This document shows, piece after piece, positions 1 to 7,711 of a stretch of DNA of 32,213 nucleotides (the stretch's first letter is position 1; every line of letters begins with the position of its first letter). The notes under the pieces were generated by a model. The model saw only the letters and a program-made list of their open reading frames with translations. It was not told where the DNA came from and made no database searches. Location of the stretch: contig JAITCV010000149.1 of assembly GCA_031282905.1 (NCBI GenBank), positions 1 to 32,213 of the forward strand, read 5' to 3'. Origin of the DNA: Azoarcus sp. (GTDB lineage Bacteria; Pseudomonadota; Gammaproteobacteria; Burkholderiales; Rhodocyclaceae). The position numbers and the translations under genes were made by a program.

Positions 1-134
1 TGACCATCGCCTACTTTGACAGACTTGGGGTACCCCGGCTCTCATAACCTCAACGCCTCGAACCGCCCGGTGCGGACCCGCATGCCGGGTGGTGTGGCAG
101 GGGTACGGCCCAAAGGGCCGTACCCTATGCCGAT
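1..134 (+). mobile_element. 3' end of a group II intron (domains V and VI)
   Basis: Positions 61-95 fold as a domain V hairpin: an outer stem, a two-base bulge and a short GCG/CGC top stem closing a GACC loop. Positions 97-131 form the domain VI stem, GGGTACGGCCC pairing with GGGCCGTACCC around an AAA loop. An unpaired A at 127 lies seven bases before the likely intron end GAT at 134, as expected for the branch-point adenosine. The CGC at the domain V base resembles the triad of bacterial class C introns; the class assignment is inference. The rest of the intron lies outside the window on the left. Positions 135-250 are the 3' flank and hold no gene that I can see. Confidence 0.8.
3..47 (+). 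CDS. C-terminal tail of group II intron reverse transcriptase/maturase (partial)
   Basis: The plus-strand frame starting at base 3 reads TIAYFDRLGVPRLS and stops with TAA at 45-47, about 13 bases before domain V. Intron-encoded proteins of bacterial group II introns often end in a short aromatic and Gly-Leu/Val motif just before domain V, and the position fits. Only 14 residues are visible, so the identification depends on the adjoining RNA structure. The gene begins outside the window. Confidence 0.5.
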   Translation, partial: TIAYFDRLGVPRLS

Positions 135-250
135 GAAGATCAACAAACCTGGATCCCTCAGTTGACCATGGAGCGCGATCCAACCGTTCTTTTTGCTCAC
201 TGAACTCACCCCTAATACCTGCGCTCACGGAAAACCAGGGGTCAAATCGG

Positions 251-673
251 TCAAATCTCCCAGCCGATATCGCCCGTCGTTTTCAGTTTGTAATACCAGA
301 GAGTGGTGCGCCAACCGACAAGAGCGCTGTAAAGGAAACAAAGAGCCCTGAAAATCATCTCTCCAACCATGCCCAACATCACGGACACACCAATGCCCAC
401 CACCATGACCACGATGAGCACTCCCAACGTCAATGCGGCCTGACGTTTCAAGCCAATGATGAAAAGATAAATGAAGCTGAAGAAGAACGCCCATATGCTG
501 ACATTGATCTTGGCACGGTCTTTGAACGGCAGCGCCTTGAAAGCTGCCTGGAATTCCGCGCTCGGCTTCAGGCTGGGAAGACCGTAGCGTTCGTAAAAAT
601 CAAACCGGAATTTCCATGTTTCACTGAGTTCAGGGTCGTCGCGCCAGCTTGGCGTTGGCTGTTGGTTGTCCAT
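251..673 (-). CDS. DUF2628-like small membrane protein
   Basis: This 140-residue protein has a soluble, acidic and aromatic N-terminal half (about residues 1-65). A hydrophobic stretch of two or three membrane segments follows (about 70-125), then a short polar tail. The segment with FFFSFIYLFIIGLKRQA, a cluster of aromatics followed by a basic turn, resembles the DUF2628 family, which is found next to unrelated genes and has no assigned reaction. The ATG at 673 is preceded by a good AAGGAG ribosome site (minus strand), which fixes the start. It is transcribed towards the group II intron, whose end lies 116 bases past its stop. Family assignment is from memory of the motif pattern; function is unknown. 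Confidence 0.6.
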   Translation of the reverse strand: MDNQQPTPSWRDDPELSETWKFRFDFYERYGLPSLKPSAEFQAAFKALPFKDRAKINVSIWAFFFSFIYLFIIGLKRQAALTLGVLIVVMVVGIGVSVMLGMVGEMIFRALCFLYSALVGWRTTLWYYKLKTTGDIGWEI

Positions 674-817
674 TTGCGTACTCCTTGCGAAAGAATGGGA
701 TTGGCATTATAGGCGGCGAGATTTTTTTGGCAACCTCGGCGAATCGAGGCGAACCGGCCAGCCCGATCGCTGAAAAAACGAATGGACGCTTCCCCGATGG
801 CCGTAGAATGCCGCGTC

Positions 818-1162
818 ATGGATACAACACGCGCAGTCCTTCTCGTCTTCACCGCCTTGCCCGACGAGGCCAGTGCGCGTCGGCTCGCCACGCAACTTGT
901 CGATGCGGAACTCGCGGCCTGCGTCAATGTGCTCGCGCCCGTGACGTCGGTCTACCGTTGGCGGGGCGTGATCGAAACCGCCGCTGAAATCCCGCTGCTG
1001 ATCAAGACCACCGCCGAGCATTACCCGGCGCTTGAAGCGGCGGTGCGCGCCGCTCATCCTTACGAATTGCCTGAACTGATCGCGCTGCCCGTTGTCCGAG
1101 GGCTGGCGGCTTACCTCGACTGGGTAGCGGCGTCCACCGCGGGCTCATCCGATATCTCATAA
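818..1162 (+). CDS. cutA: CutA divalent-cation tolerance protein
   Basis: CutA is a small trimeric, ferredoxin-like-fold protein linked to divalent cation tolerance and, in some bacteria, to cytochrome c biogenesis; its exact biochemical role is unsettled. The product has the family core: LVFTALPDEASARRLA, then ELAACVNVLAPVTSVYRW, a glutamate-rich central strand, and HPYELPELIALPV near the end. From the ATG at 818 the protein is 114 residues, close to the usual 105-115. An upstream in-frame ATG at 782 would add 12 residues without family similarity, so 818 is preferred. The stop lies 10 bases before the dsbD start, and the pairing with dsbD is a common proteobacterial arrangement, so the two are probably cotranscribed. 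Confidence 0.9.
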   Translation: MDTTRAVLLVFTALPDEASARRLATQLVDAELAACVNVLAPVTSVYRWRGVIETAAEIPLLIKTTAEHYPALEAAVRAAHPYELPELIALPVVRGLAAYLDWVAASTAGSSDIS

Positions 1163-1172
1163 TTTGCATGGC

Positions 1173-3059
1173 ATGGCTACATCGATCTTCTTTCCAATAT
1201 CTCCAGGCAAAACCGTGCATCTGCTGATCCGGTTGTTCCATCCGTGCGTCCTGGCCGTGGTGATACTGTCCAGCCTGTCATTCATGCGGTTGGCGCACGC
1301 GGACGAGCCGCTCGAACCCGAAAAGGCTTTTGTCATGCGCGCCACTGCCAGCAGCATGGAAACGGTCGAGGTCGTGTTCGAGATCGCGCCGGGCTACTAC
1401 CTTTATGGCGACCGTTTCCAGTTCGCGATCTCGCCCGCCGAAGTCGTTTCCGGCCCCGTCGAGCGTCCGCCCGGCAAGATCAAGGCCGATCCGTTTTTCG
1501 GCGAAGTCGAAATCCATCGCGGCCGTCTGAGCATGCTCTTGCCGATCGAGAACCGCGCGGGACACAGCCGTTTCACCCTCACTGTCACCAGCCAGGGCTG
1601 CTGGGATGGCGGCGTGTGTTACCCGCCCACGCCGCAACGCGCGGAAATCAATCTGGGCGCCAGTTCCTCCTCCGGAACGAGAAGTGCGCTCGGCGCCGCG
1701 CTCACCTCGCCAGAGGGCAGAGGATGGAGACCAGAGGATTCCCTCCCTTCTTCGACTGCGGTCGGTTCCGATGAAAGTGGCCGCATCGCCGGGCTGCTTT
1801 TTGCCGCCAACAATCCGTTGGTGCTGGTGAGTTTTTTTGGTTTCGGCTTGCTGCTGGCCTTTACGCCATGCACTTTTCCGATGATTCCCATCCTGTCGAG
1901 CATCATCGTTGGCAGCGGGCGGCCCGTCTCGCGTGGGCGGGCGCTGGCGCTGGCGTCCGCTTATGTGTTGGGCATGGCGTCGGCCTACGCCGCCGCCGGG
2001 GTCGCCGCCGGACTGACCGGCACCCTGCTTGCCGTCTGGTTGCAAAATGCCTGGGTGTTGTCGGCTTTTGCCCTGCTCTTTGTCGCGCTGGCGTTGTCGA
2101 TGTTCGGCTTTTTCGAATTGCAGTTGCCTTCCCGTTTGCAAAGTCGGCTTGCCGACAGCGCCAATCATGAAAAAGGCGGTCACCTCGGCGGCGTCGCGCT
2201 CATGGGAGCCTTGTCGGCGCTGATCGTCGGCCCTTGCGTGGCCGCGCCGCTGGCCGGCGCCCTGCTCTATATCGCCCATAGCGGCGATGCGATCCTGGGC
2301 GGCAGCGCGCTGTTCTGCATGGCGCTGGGCATGGGCGCACCACTCATCGCCGTCGCGCTGGCGGCGCGTTCGATCCTGCCCCGCGCCGGGGCGTGGATGG
2401 AGGGCGTGCGCCGCGCCGCCGGAGTTTTGTTGCTCGCGGTGGCGTTGTGGCTGGTAACGCCGGTTGTTTCCGCGCTGCTCATCATGCTGGGTTGGGCGGC
2501 GCTGTTCATTTTCTCCGGCATTTTCCTCTCCGCGCTCGACCCGCTGCCGCCTTCGGCCCGTGGCTGGGCGCGTTTCCGGAAAGGGGCCGGGGTGGCGCTG
2601 CTGGTCGCCGGAGTGGCGATGCTCGTCGGCGCGCTCGCTGGTTCGCGCGATCCGCTCCAGCCGCTCGCGGTGTTGCGCGCCCAGGCCGCGCCCGTCCAGG
2701 CGGCGACATTTACCCGGATCGATTCCGCCGCCGAACTCGAGGCCCAATTGCGAGATGCCAACCGTCCGGTGCTGCTCGATTTCTATGCCGATTGGTGCGT
2801 GAGTTGCAAGGAGATGGCGCGCGACACGTTCAGCGTTCCGAGCATCGCCGCGAAAATGAATCGAATGCGGCTACTCCAGGTCGATGTCACCGCCAACCGC
2901 GCGGAGCATCAGGCGCTTTTGTCCCGTTTCGGTCTGTTTGGCCCGCCCGGCATCGTTTTTTTCGACGCCACGGGACAGGAGCACAAGGGATTGCGGGTGG
3001 TGGGCTTCATGCCCGCGACCGATTTCGCCGCCATCCTCGACCGCGCGCTGCCGCCGTAA
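1173..3059 (+). CDS. dsbD: Thiol:disulfide interchange protein DsbD
   Basis: DsbD moves reducing power from cytoplasmic thioredoxin across the inner membrane to periplasmic DsbC, DsbG and CcmG. All three modules are present. A signal peptide (about 1-43) leads to the periplasmic alpha domain with C143 and C149 in CWDGGVC. An eight-helix core (about 200-500) carries the paired cysteines C233 (FTPCTFP) and C355 (GPCVAAP). The C-terminal thioredoxin domain has the WCVSC pair at 542 and 545. The length, 628 residues, is slightly longer than E. coli DsbD, with a Ser/Gly-rich linker after the alpha domain. A TTG at 1164 is also in frame, but the ATG at 1173 gives a normal signal peptide. All redox cysteines are present, so it should be active. 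Confidence 0.95.
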   Translation: MATSIFFPISPGKTVHLLIRLFHPCVLAVVILSSLSFMRLAHADEPLEPEKAFVMRATASSMETVEVVFEIAPGYYLYGDRFQFAISPAEVVSGPVERPPGKIKADPFFGEVEIHRGRLSMLLPIENRAGHSRFTLTVTSQGCWDGGVCYPPTPQRAEINLGASSSSGTRSALGAALTSPEGRGWRPEDSLPSSTAVGSDESGRIAGLLFAANNPLVLVSFFGFGLLLAFTPCTFPMIPILSSIIVGSGRPVSRGRALALASAYVLGMASAYAAAGVAAGLTGTLLAVWLQNAWVLSAFALLFVALALSMFGFFELQLPSRLQSRLADSANHEKGGHLGGVALMGALSALIVGPCVAAPLAGALLYIAHSGDAILGGSALFCMALGMGAPLIAVALAARSILPRAGAWMEGVRRAAGVLLLAVALWLVTPVVSALLIMLGWAALFIFSGIFLSALDPLPPSARGWARFRKGAGVALLVAGVAMLVGALAGSRDPLQPLAVLRAQAAPVQAATFTRIDSAAELEAQLRDANRPVLLDFYADWCVSCKEMARDTFSVPSIAAKMNRMRLLQVDVTANRAEHQALLSRFGLFGPPGIVFFDATGQEHKGLRVVGFMPATDFAAILDRALPP

Positions 3060-3081
3060 CGCCCCGCATGCCACCTTCGTC

Positions 3082-3087
3082 TATAAT
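3082..3087 (+). promoter_or_regulatory. Possible -10 element upstream of ribE
   Basis: A perfect TATAAT lies 29 bases before the ribE start, in the 57-base gap after dsbD. No convincing -35 hexamer is seen 16-18 bases upstream, so this is only a weak promoter candidate for the riboflavin block. Confidence 0.3.
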
Positions 3088-3116
3088 CGTTTTTTCTTCG
3101 CCTTTCACCGACCCCC

Positions 3117-3740
3117 ATGTTTTCTGGCATCGTGACCGCCATTGGTCATATCGAATATACCGAACCGCTGGGCGACGGTCTGCGCCTGACCGTCGACACC
3201 GGCAATCTCGATCTCGCGGATGTCGCTATTGGCGACAGCATCGCCAATAGCGGCGTATGCCTCACCGTGATCGCGCGCGAGGGCCAGCGGGTGAAATTCG
3301 ATGTTTCGCGCGAGACGCTCAACTGCACGGTTGGGTTGGCCCAGGCGGGCGGCGAGGTCAATCTCGAAAAGGCGCTGGCGCTGTCCGACCGCCTCGGTGG
3401 CCACCTCGTGACCGGCCATGTCGACGGTATCGGCGAGGTGGTGAGATTCGCTCCGGTCGCCGAGAGTTTCGAACTGGTGGTACGCGCGCCGGATGCCATC
3501 GCCGGCTACATCGCCCGCAAGGGATCGATCACGGTCAACGGGGTGAGTCTGACCGTGAATCATGTCGATGGACGCGATTTTTCGACCAATCTCATCCCGC
3601 ACACGGTGGAAATCACCAATCTCAAGCACCTGAAGGCGGGAAGCCTGGTCAACCTGGAAATCGACCTCATCGCCCGCTATGTTGAGCGCATGATGGCGTG
3701 GCGCGAGGCGCAGGACGCGCCGGATGCCGCCGCGCGCTGA
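3117..3740 (+). CDS. ribE: Riboflavin synthase, alpha subunit
   Basis: The enzyme dismutates two 6,7-dimethyl-8-ribityllumazine molecules into riboflavin and the pyrimidine precursor, the last step of riboflavin synthesis. The 207-residue protein starts with the family signature MFSGIVTAIG and shows the expected internal duplication. The first lumazine-binding barrel covers about 1-97 (SIANSGVCLTVIA, then VSRETLN). The second covers about 98-195 (GHLVTGHVDGIGEV, then SITVNGVSLTVN). A short amphipathic tail follows. It heads the order ribE-ribBX-ribH-nusB; ribD is not adjacent. The symbol is used in the sense of riboflavin synthase (ribC in E. coli). Confidence 0.95.
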   Translation: MFSGIVTAIGHIEYTEPLGDGLRLTVDTGNLDLADVAIGDSIANSGVCLTVIAREGQRVKFDVSRETLNCTVGLAQAGGEVNLEKALALSDRLGGHLVTGHVDGIGEVVRFAPVAESFELVVRAPDAIAGYIARKGSITVNGVSLTVNHVDGRDFSTNLIPHTVEITNLKHLKAGSLVNLEIDLIARYVERMMAWREAQDAPDAAAR

Positions 3741-3788
3741 ACCCCCGCCGCCCGCCCCCCGCTCCGCTCTTTTCCTCCAGGAAAAACC

Positions 3789-4928
3789 ATGACTACGCTT
3801 ACCCTAGCTTCTCCTTCCCCACATTCCTCCCTGTCCCCGATTACCGAGATCATCGCCGAGATCAAGGCGGGCAGGATGGTCATCCTGGTCGATGAGGAAG
3901 ACCGCGAAAACGAGGGCGATATCATGCTCGCCGCGGAGTTCGTGACCCCGGACGCGATCAACTTCATGGTGACGCATTGCCGCGGTCTGGTTTGCCTGAC
4001 CCTCACCGCCGAACGCTGCCGGCAGCTTGGCCTCGAACAGATGGTGCGGGACAACCGCGCCCCGCACGGTACCGCGTTTACCGCCTCGATCGAAGCGGCC
4101 AGCGGGATAACGACCGGCATCTCGGCCCATGACCGCGCCCGCACGGTGCAGGCCGCTGTCGCCCGTCATGCCCGGCCCGAGGATATCGTGACGCCCGGTC
4201 ATATTTTCCCGCTCACCGCCCAGAAAGGCGGTGTGCTGATCCGCGCCGGTCACACCGAAGCCGCTTGCGATCTCACCCAGCTCGCCGGGCTGGAACCGGC
4301 GGCGGTGATCTGCGAGGTGCTCAAGGACGACGGCACCATGGCGCGGCTACCCGATCTGGTCGAATTCGCCCAAAAACACGGTCTCAAGATCGGCGCCATC
4401 CGCGATCTGATCGAATACCGCGCCGCCACCGAACGGTTGGTGGAAAAAATCGCCGACAAGGAAGTGCAGACCTTGCATGGCCGTTTCCATCTGGCCGCAT
4501 TCGAAGACAAGACCTCGGGCGACGTGCATTTCGCGCTCTACCATGGCGACATTCGCCCAGAACGCGAGACCTTGGTGCGCGTGCATGAGCCGATTTCCTT
4601 CATCGATTTTCTCGATGCCAGCAGCAGCGGTCACACTTTCCCGGTCAACGACGCGCTCGCCGGTCTGGCCGAAGCCGAAGCGGCGGTGATCGTGATGCTC
4701 TACCGTCCCCAGAGCGGGCGCGAACTGCTCGCCCGCCTGAGCGGCGAGGGCTGCCCGTCCGCGGCGATGCGCTGGGACGCGCGTCTCTCCGGCGTCGGCG
4801 CGCAAATCCTGCGTGGTCTCAACGTCGGCAAGATGCGCGTGCTGTCCAGCCCGCGCAAGATTCCCAACATGGCGGGTTTCGGTCTTGAAATCACCGGCTT
4901 CCAGGCTTCCTGCTGCAACCACGCCTGA
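3789..4928 (+). CDS. ribB: RibBX: 3,4-dihydroxy-2-butanone-4-phosphate synthase with degenerate GTP cyclohydrolase II-like domain
   Basis: The N-terminal domain (about residues 14-215) makes 3,4-dihydroxy-2-butanone 4-phosphate from ribulose 5-phosphate. It carries the acidic loop DEEDRENEGD and RAGHTEA, as in active RibB. The C-terminal part (about 220-379) has the overall fold pattern of GTP cyclohydrolase II. However, the zinc-binding cysteines that should follow the RVH motif are missing: the region after VRVHEPIS has no Cys at all. That matches the RibBX architecture described in Proteobacteria, in which the X domain is not a functional cyclohydrolase. A separate RibA is therefore expected elsewhere in the genome. 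An AGGAA ribosome site lies just before ATG 3789. The gene is 48 bases after ribE, leaving no room for an FMN riboswitch. Confidence 0.9.
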   Translation: MTTLTLASPSPHSSLSPITEIIAEIKAGRMVILVDEEDRENEGDIMLAAEFVTPDAINFMVTHCRGLVCLTLTAERCRQLGLEQMVRDNRAPHGTAFTASIEAASGITTGISAHDRARTVQAAVARHARPEDIVTPGHIFPLTAQKGGVLIRAGHTEAACDLTQLAGLEPAAVICEVLKDDGTMARLPDLVEFAQKHGLKIGAIRDLIEYRAATERLVEKIADKEVQTLHGRFHLAAFEDKTSGDVHFALYHGDIRPERETLVRVHEPISFIDFLDASSSGHTFPVNDALAGLAEAEAAVIVMLYRPQSGRELLARLSGEGCPSAAMRWDARLSGVGAQILRGLNVGKMRVLSSPRKIPNMAGFGLEITGFQASCCNHA

Positions 4929-4966
4929 GCCTTTCTTCCCCATCTCCGCATTCTCTTCGAGACGCC

Positions 4967-5437
4967 ATGCCCCGCTACGAACACATCTCCGAATACGACA
5001 TCGACCTCGACGGCAAGGGACTGCGCATCGGCGTGGTCATGAGCCGTTTCAACCAAGACATCGGCGAAGGCTTGCTTGCGGCCTGTATCGACGAATTGCT
5101 CGCCTGCGGCGTGGCGCCGGAGTTGATCCGCATTGCCACCGTGCCCGGCGCGCTGGAGATCCCGCTGGTGTTGCAGCGCCTCGCCCGCAGCGGCAAGTTC
5201 GACGCCCTGGTGGCGTTGGGCGCGGTGATTCGCGGCGAGACCTATCACTTCGAACTGGTTGCCAATGAGTTGGGCGCGGGCATCACTCGCGTCACCCTCG
5301 ACGACGGCCTGCCGATCGCCAACGGCGTGCTGACGACCGAGGACGATGATCAGGCGCTCGCGCGCATGCGGGAAAAAGGCCACGATTGCGCACGGGCGGC
5401 GGTCGAAATGGCCATGTTGCAAAAAGTATTGCCATGA
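4967..5437 (+). CDS. ribH: 6,7-dimethyl-8-ribityllumazine synthase
   Basis: Lumazine synthase condenses the RibB product with 5-amino-6-ribitylamino-uracil to give the substrate of riboflavin synthase. The 156-residue protein has the expected motifs: an N-terminal substrate strand with VVMSRFNQDI, the phosphate-binding and specificity segment VPGALEIPL, the GAVIRGETYHFE signature, and PIANGVLTTE near the C-terminal helix. Its length is typical. It is 38 bases after ribBX and its stop overlaps the nusB start (ATGA at 5434-5437), so ribH and nusB are likely translationally coupled. Confidence 0.95.
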   Translation: MPRYEHISEYDIDLDGKGLRIGVVMSRFNQDIGEGLLAACIDELLACGVAPELIRIATVPGALEIPLVLQRLARSGKFDALVALGAVIRGETYHFELVANELGAGITRVTLDDGLPIANGVLTTEDDDQALARMREKGHDCARAAVEMAMLQKVLP

Positions 5438-6009
5438 GTGGCACGGAACAGAGCGCCCATATCGCGGCGCGACGCAGCGCGCGCGAACTGGCGCTGCAAG
5501 GGGTATACCAATGGTTGCTGCAAGCCCCGTCCGATCCTGCCGCCATCCCTGGCGGCGGAGCCTCGCCTCATGACAACACAATCGCCGGACAACCGCCGTC
5601 CCAGATTCACGCGATCAGGGAACTGCTCGACAACGCGCCAACCACGGATGAAGATCGCGCCGCCGCGGTTTGTTCGGCTTGCGCCGATGTCGATTTTTTC
5701 ACCGTGCTGCTCAACGGCACGCTCGGCGAGGCGGAACATCTGCGCACACTGTTCGCGCCCCTGCTCTCCCGCGCCGTTGCCGAGCTATCGCCGGTCGAAC
5801 ATGCCATCATGCTGCTCGCCGCGCATGAACTGCTCCACGATCCGGCCACACCTTATCGCGTGGTCATCAACGAGGCGATCGAACTGGCCAAGAAATACGG
5901 CGGTACCGATGGTCACAAATTTGTAAATGGCGTTCTCGACCGCCTGGCGGCCAAGCTGCGCCCGGAAGAAGTCGCCGCCACGCGGGAAAAGACAAGAAAG
6001 ACAAAATAA
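5434..6009 (+). CDS. nusB: Transcription antitermination factor NusB, with internal insertion
   Basis: NusB binds boxA RNA together with NusE (S10) and suppresses premature termination of rRNA operons. The N-terminal helix ARRSARELALQGVYQWLL and the C-terminal VVINEAIELAKKYGG segment with FVNGVLDRLA are clear. At 191 residues the protein is about 50 longer than E. coli NusB. The excess sits mainly between the first helix and the middle of the protein (about residues 32-80), a Pro/Gly/Ala-rich low-complexity stretch that looks like a flexible loop. The ATG at 5434 overlaps the ribH stop, and an in-frame upstream start at 5386 would read through ribH. Linkage to ribH is a common bacterial arrangement. 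Confidence 0.92.
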   Translation: MSGTEQSAHIAARRSARELALQGVYQWLLQAPSDPAAIPGGGASPHDNTIAGQPPSQIHAIRELLDNAPTTDEDRAAAVCSACADVDFFTVLLNGTLGEAEHLRTLFAPLLSRAVAELSPVEHAIMLLAAHELLHDPATPYRVVINEAIELAKKYGGTDGHKFVNGVLDRLAAKLRPEEVAATREKTRKTK

Positions 6010-6046
6010 GACGGCGGCGGTTGGGAAGCCGCGAAGCAAGCAATCG

Positions 6047-6913
6047 TCACCCAGCGTCGGCGCGCAGGCGCCCGAGCAGACCGTCGAGCTGATCCAGGCT
6101 ACCGAAGCGGATCACGACCTCGCCCACGCCTTTCTTGTTGGCCTTGATCTTGACCGCCGCGCCGATCACGTCGGCGATTTCCTCTTCCAGCCGCAAGAGG
6201 TCGCGGTCGGGCGCGGGCAGGGCTTTGACCCGCGCCGGATTCAGCGCCTGCTGCACCAGGCGTTCGGTGTCGCGCACCGAGAGCCTCTTGGCCGCGACCT
6301 GGTTGGCGATCTGGATCTGACTGGCGCCATCGAGCGCCAGCAGCGCGCGGGCATGACCCATGTCGATGTCGCCCGCCATCAGCAATTCCTGCACCGGCTG
6401 GGCAAGGTTGAGCAGCCTGAGCAGATTGCTCGCCGCCGGGCGCGAACGCCCCACCGCGTCTGCGGCCTGCTGGTGAGTCATGCTGAATTCGTCAATCAGG
6501 CGCTGGATGCCGCCGGCCTCTTCGAGCGGATTCAGGTCTTCGCGCTGGATGTTCTCGATCAGCGACATCGCCAGCGCGGCGTCATCGGGAATCTGCCGTA
6601 CCAGACAAGGCACTTCTTCCAGTCCGGCGATCTCCGCCGCTCGCCAGCGCCGCTCGCCAGCGATGATTTCGTAGGCTTGCCCGCCCTCGTCGACAGGGCG
6701 CACCAGGATGGGCTGCATGATGCCGCGCGCCTTGATCGAGGCGGCGAGTTCTTCCAGCGAACCTGGATCCATGCGGGTGCGCGGTTGATACCGGCCGGGC
6801 TGCAAGCGCGCGTGTGACAGGTTTTGCAGTTCGCCTTGTTCGGTCTCGTCGTTCGGGACGATCAGGGCGTCAAGGCCGAGGCCAAGCCCTTTTTTGGGTC
6901 GGGGAGGAGTCAT
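6047..6913 (-). CDS. parB: Chromosome-partitioning protein ParB
   Basis: ParB is a CTP-dependent clamp that loads at parS sites near the origin and is positioned by ParA. The 288-residue product shows the N-terminal ParA-interacting tail (KKGLGLGLDALI) and the ParB/Srx CTPase domain with GERRWRAAEIAGL at about 85-97. The helix-turn-helix region includes SMTHQQAADAVGRSRP, and a C-terminal dimerisation domain follows. It begins 27 bases after the parA stop, so the pair is one operon. It converges on nusB, with only 37 bases between the stops. No parS-like 16-base palindrome was found in this window. Confidence 0.95.
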   Translation of the reverse strand: MTPPRPKKGLGLGLDALIVPNDETEQGELQNLSHARLQPGRYQPRTRMDPGSLEELAASIKARGIMQPILVRPVDEGGQAYEIIAGERRWRAAEIAGLEEVPCLVRQIPDDAALAMSLIENIQREDLNPLEEAGGIQRLIDEFSMTHQQAADAVGRSRPAASNLLRLLNLAQPVQELLMAGDIDMGHARALLALDGASQIQIANQVAAKRLSVRDTERLVQQALNPARVKALPAPDRDLLRLEEEIADVIGAAVKIKANKKGVGEVVIRFGSLDQLDGLLGRLRADAG

Positions 6914-6940
6914 ACGCTATATGCATCCATGTTCAGCTTG

Positions 6941-7711
6941 TCAGAAAGTCCCGGACCGTTCGATCAGTTCGGCGGCAAAAGCGAGATAAGCCTGTGCTCC
7001 CCGCGAAGCCGGGTCGTAACGCACGCCTGGCATGCCGTGGCTGGGCGCTTCGGCCAGACGCACGTTGCGCGGCACCACGGCGCGGAACACCTTGTCGCCA
7101 AAATGGCTTTCAAGCTGGCTGGAGACCTGCTGCTGCAAGGTGACCCGCGGATCGAACATCACCCGCAACAGGCCGATGATCTTGAGGTCGCGGTTGAGAT
7201 GGGCGTGTACTTTCTTGATCGAATTGACCAGATCGGCAAGCCCTTCCATGGCATAATATTCACACTGCATTGGAATGATCACGCCGTGCGCGGCGCACAG
7301 ACCATTGAGCGTCAACAGCGACAATGATGGCGGACAGTCGATGAGCACGAAATCGTAATCGGCCATCGTCGTGACCAGCGCCTCGCGCAGGCGTTTCTCG
7401 CGCCGTTCGAGATTGACCAGTTCGATTTCGGCACCGGCGAGGTCGCGGTTGGCGGGCAGGATATCGTAGCCGCCGCTGGGCGACTTCACTCGCGCTTCAC
7501 CCAGTCCCGCCAGTCCGACCAGCAGGTGATAAATCGAGCGGTCGAGTTTGTGCTTGTCGATGCCGCTGCCCATGGTGGCATTGCCTTGGGGATCGAGATC
7601 GACGAGCAGCGTGCGCTGCCCAGCCTGGTGGAGGGCGGCGGAAAGATTGACGCTGGTAGTGGTTTTGCCCACCCCGCCTTTCTGATTGGCTACGCAAAAG
7701 ATATGCGGCAT
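6941..7711 (-). CDS. parA: Chromosome-partitioning ATPase ParA (Soj-like)
   Basis: ParA is a Walker-type ATPase that binds DNA nonspecifically and moves ParB-parS complexes. From the ATG at 7711 the protein is 256 residues. It starts with the deviant Walker A motif ANQKGGVGKTTTSVNL (both signature lysines present), then the A' motif LLVDLDPQGNATMGSGI and Walker B VLIDCPPSLSLLT. The frame stays open upstream to about 8050, but those residues have no family similarity and run into the ahpC control region. Members of this chromosomal ParA type usually begin within a few residues of the Walker motif. Unlike the common gidA-rsmG-parA-parB order, no rsmG lies upstream here; the neighbour is the divergent ahpC. 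Confidence 0.95.
   Translation of the reverse strand: MPHIFCVANQKGGVGKTTTSVNLSAALHQAGQRTLLVDLDPQGNATMGSGIDKHKLDRSIYHLLVGLAGLGEARVKSPSGGYDILPANRDLAGAEIELVNLERREKRLREALVTTMADYDFVLIDCPPSLSLLTLNGLCAAHGVIIPMQCEYYAMEGLADLVNSIKKVHAHLNRDLKIIGLLRVMFDPRVTLQQQVSSQLESHFGDKVFRAVVPRNVRLAEAPSHGMPGVRYDPASRGAQAYLAFAAELIERSGTF

Noticed and set aside
3741..3788. FMN riboswitch upstream of ribBX
   Set aside because: The gap is only 48 bases, too short for an RFN element, and the conserved loops are not seen; none was found before ribE either.
6010..6046. Bidirectional terminator between nusB and parB
   Set aside because: Only a short six-base stem (GCGGTT/AGCCGC, one wobble pair) without a T tract is visible in the 37-base gap.
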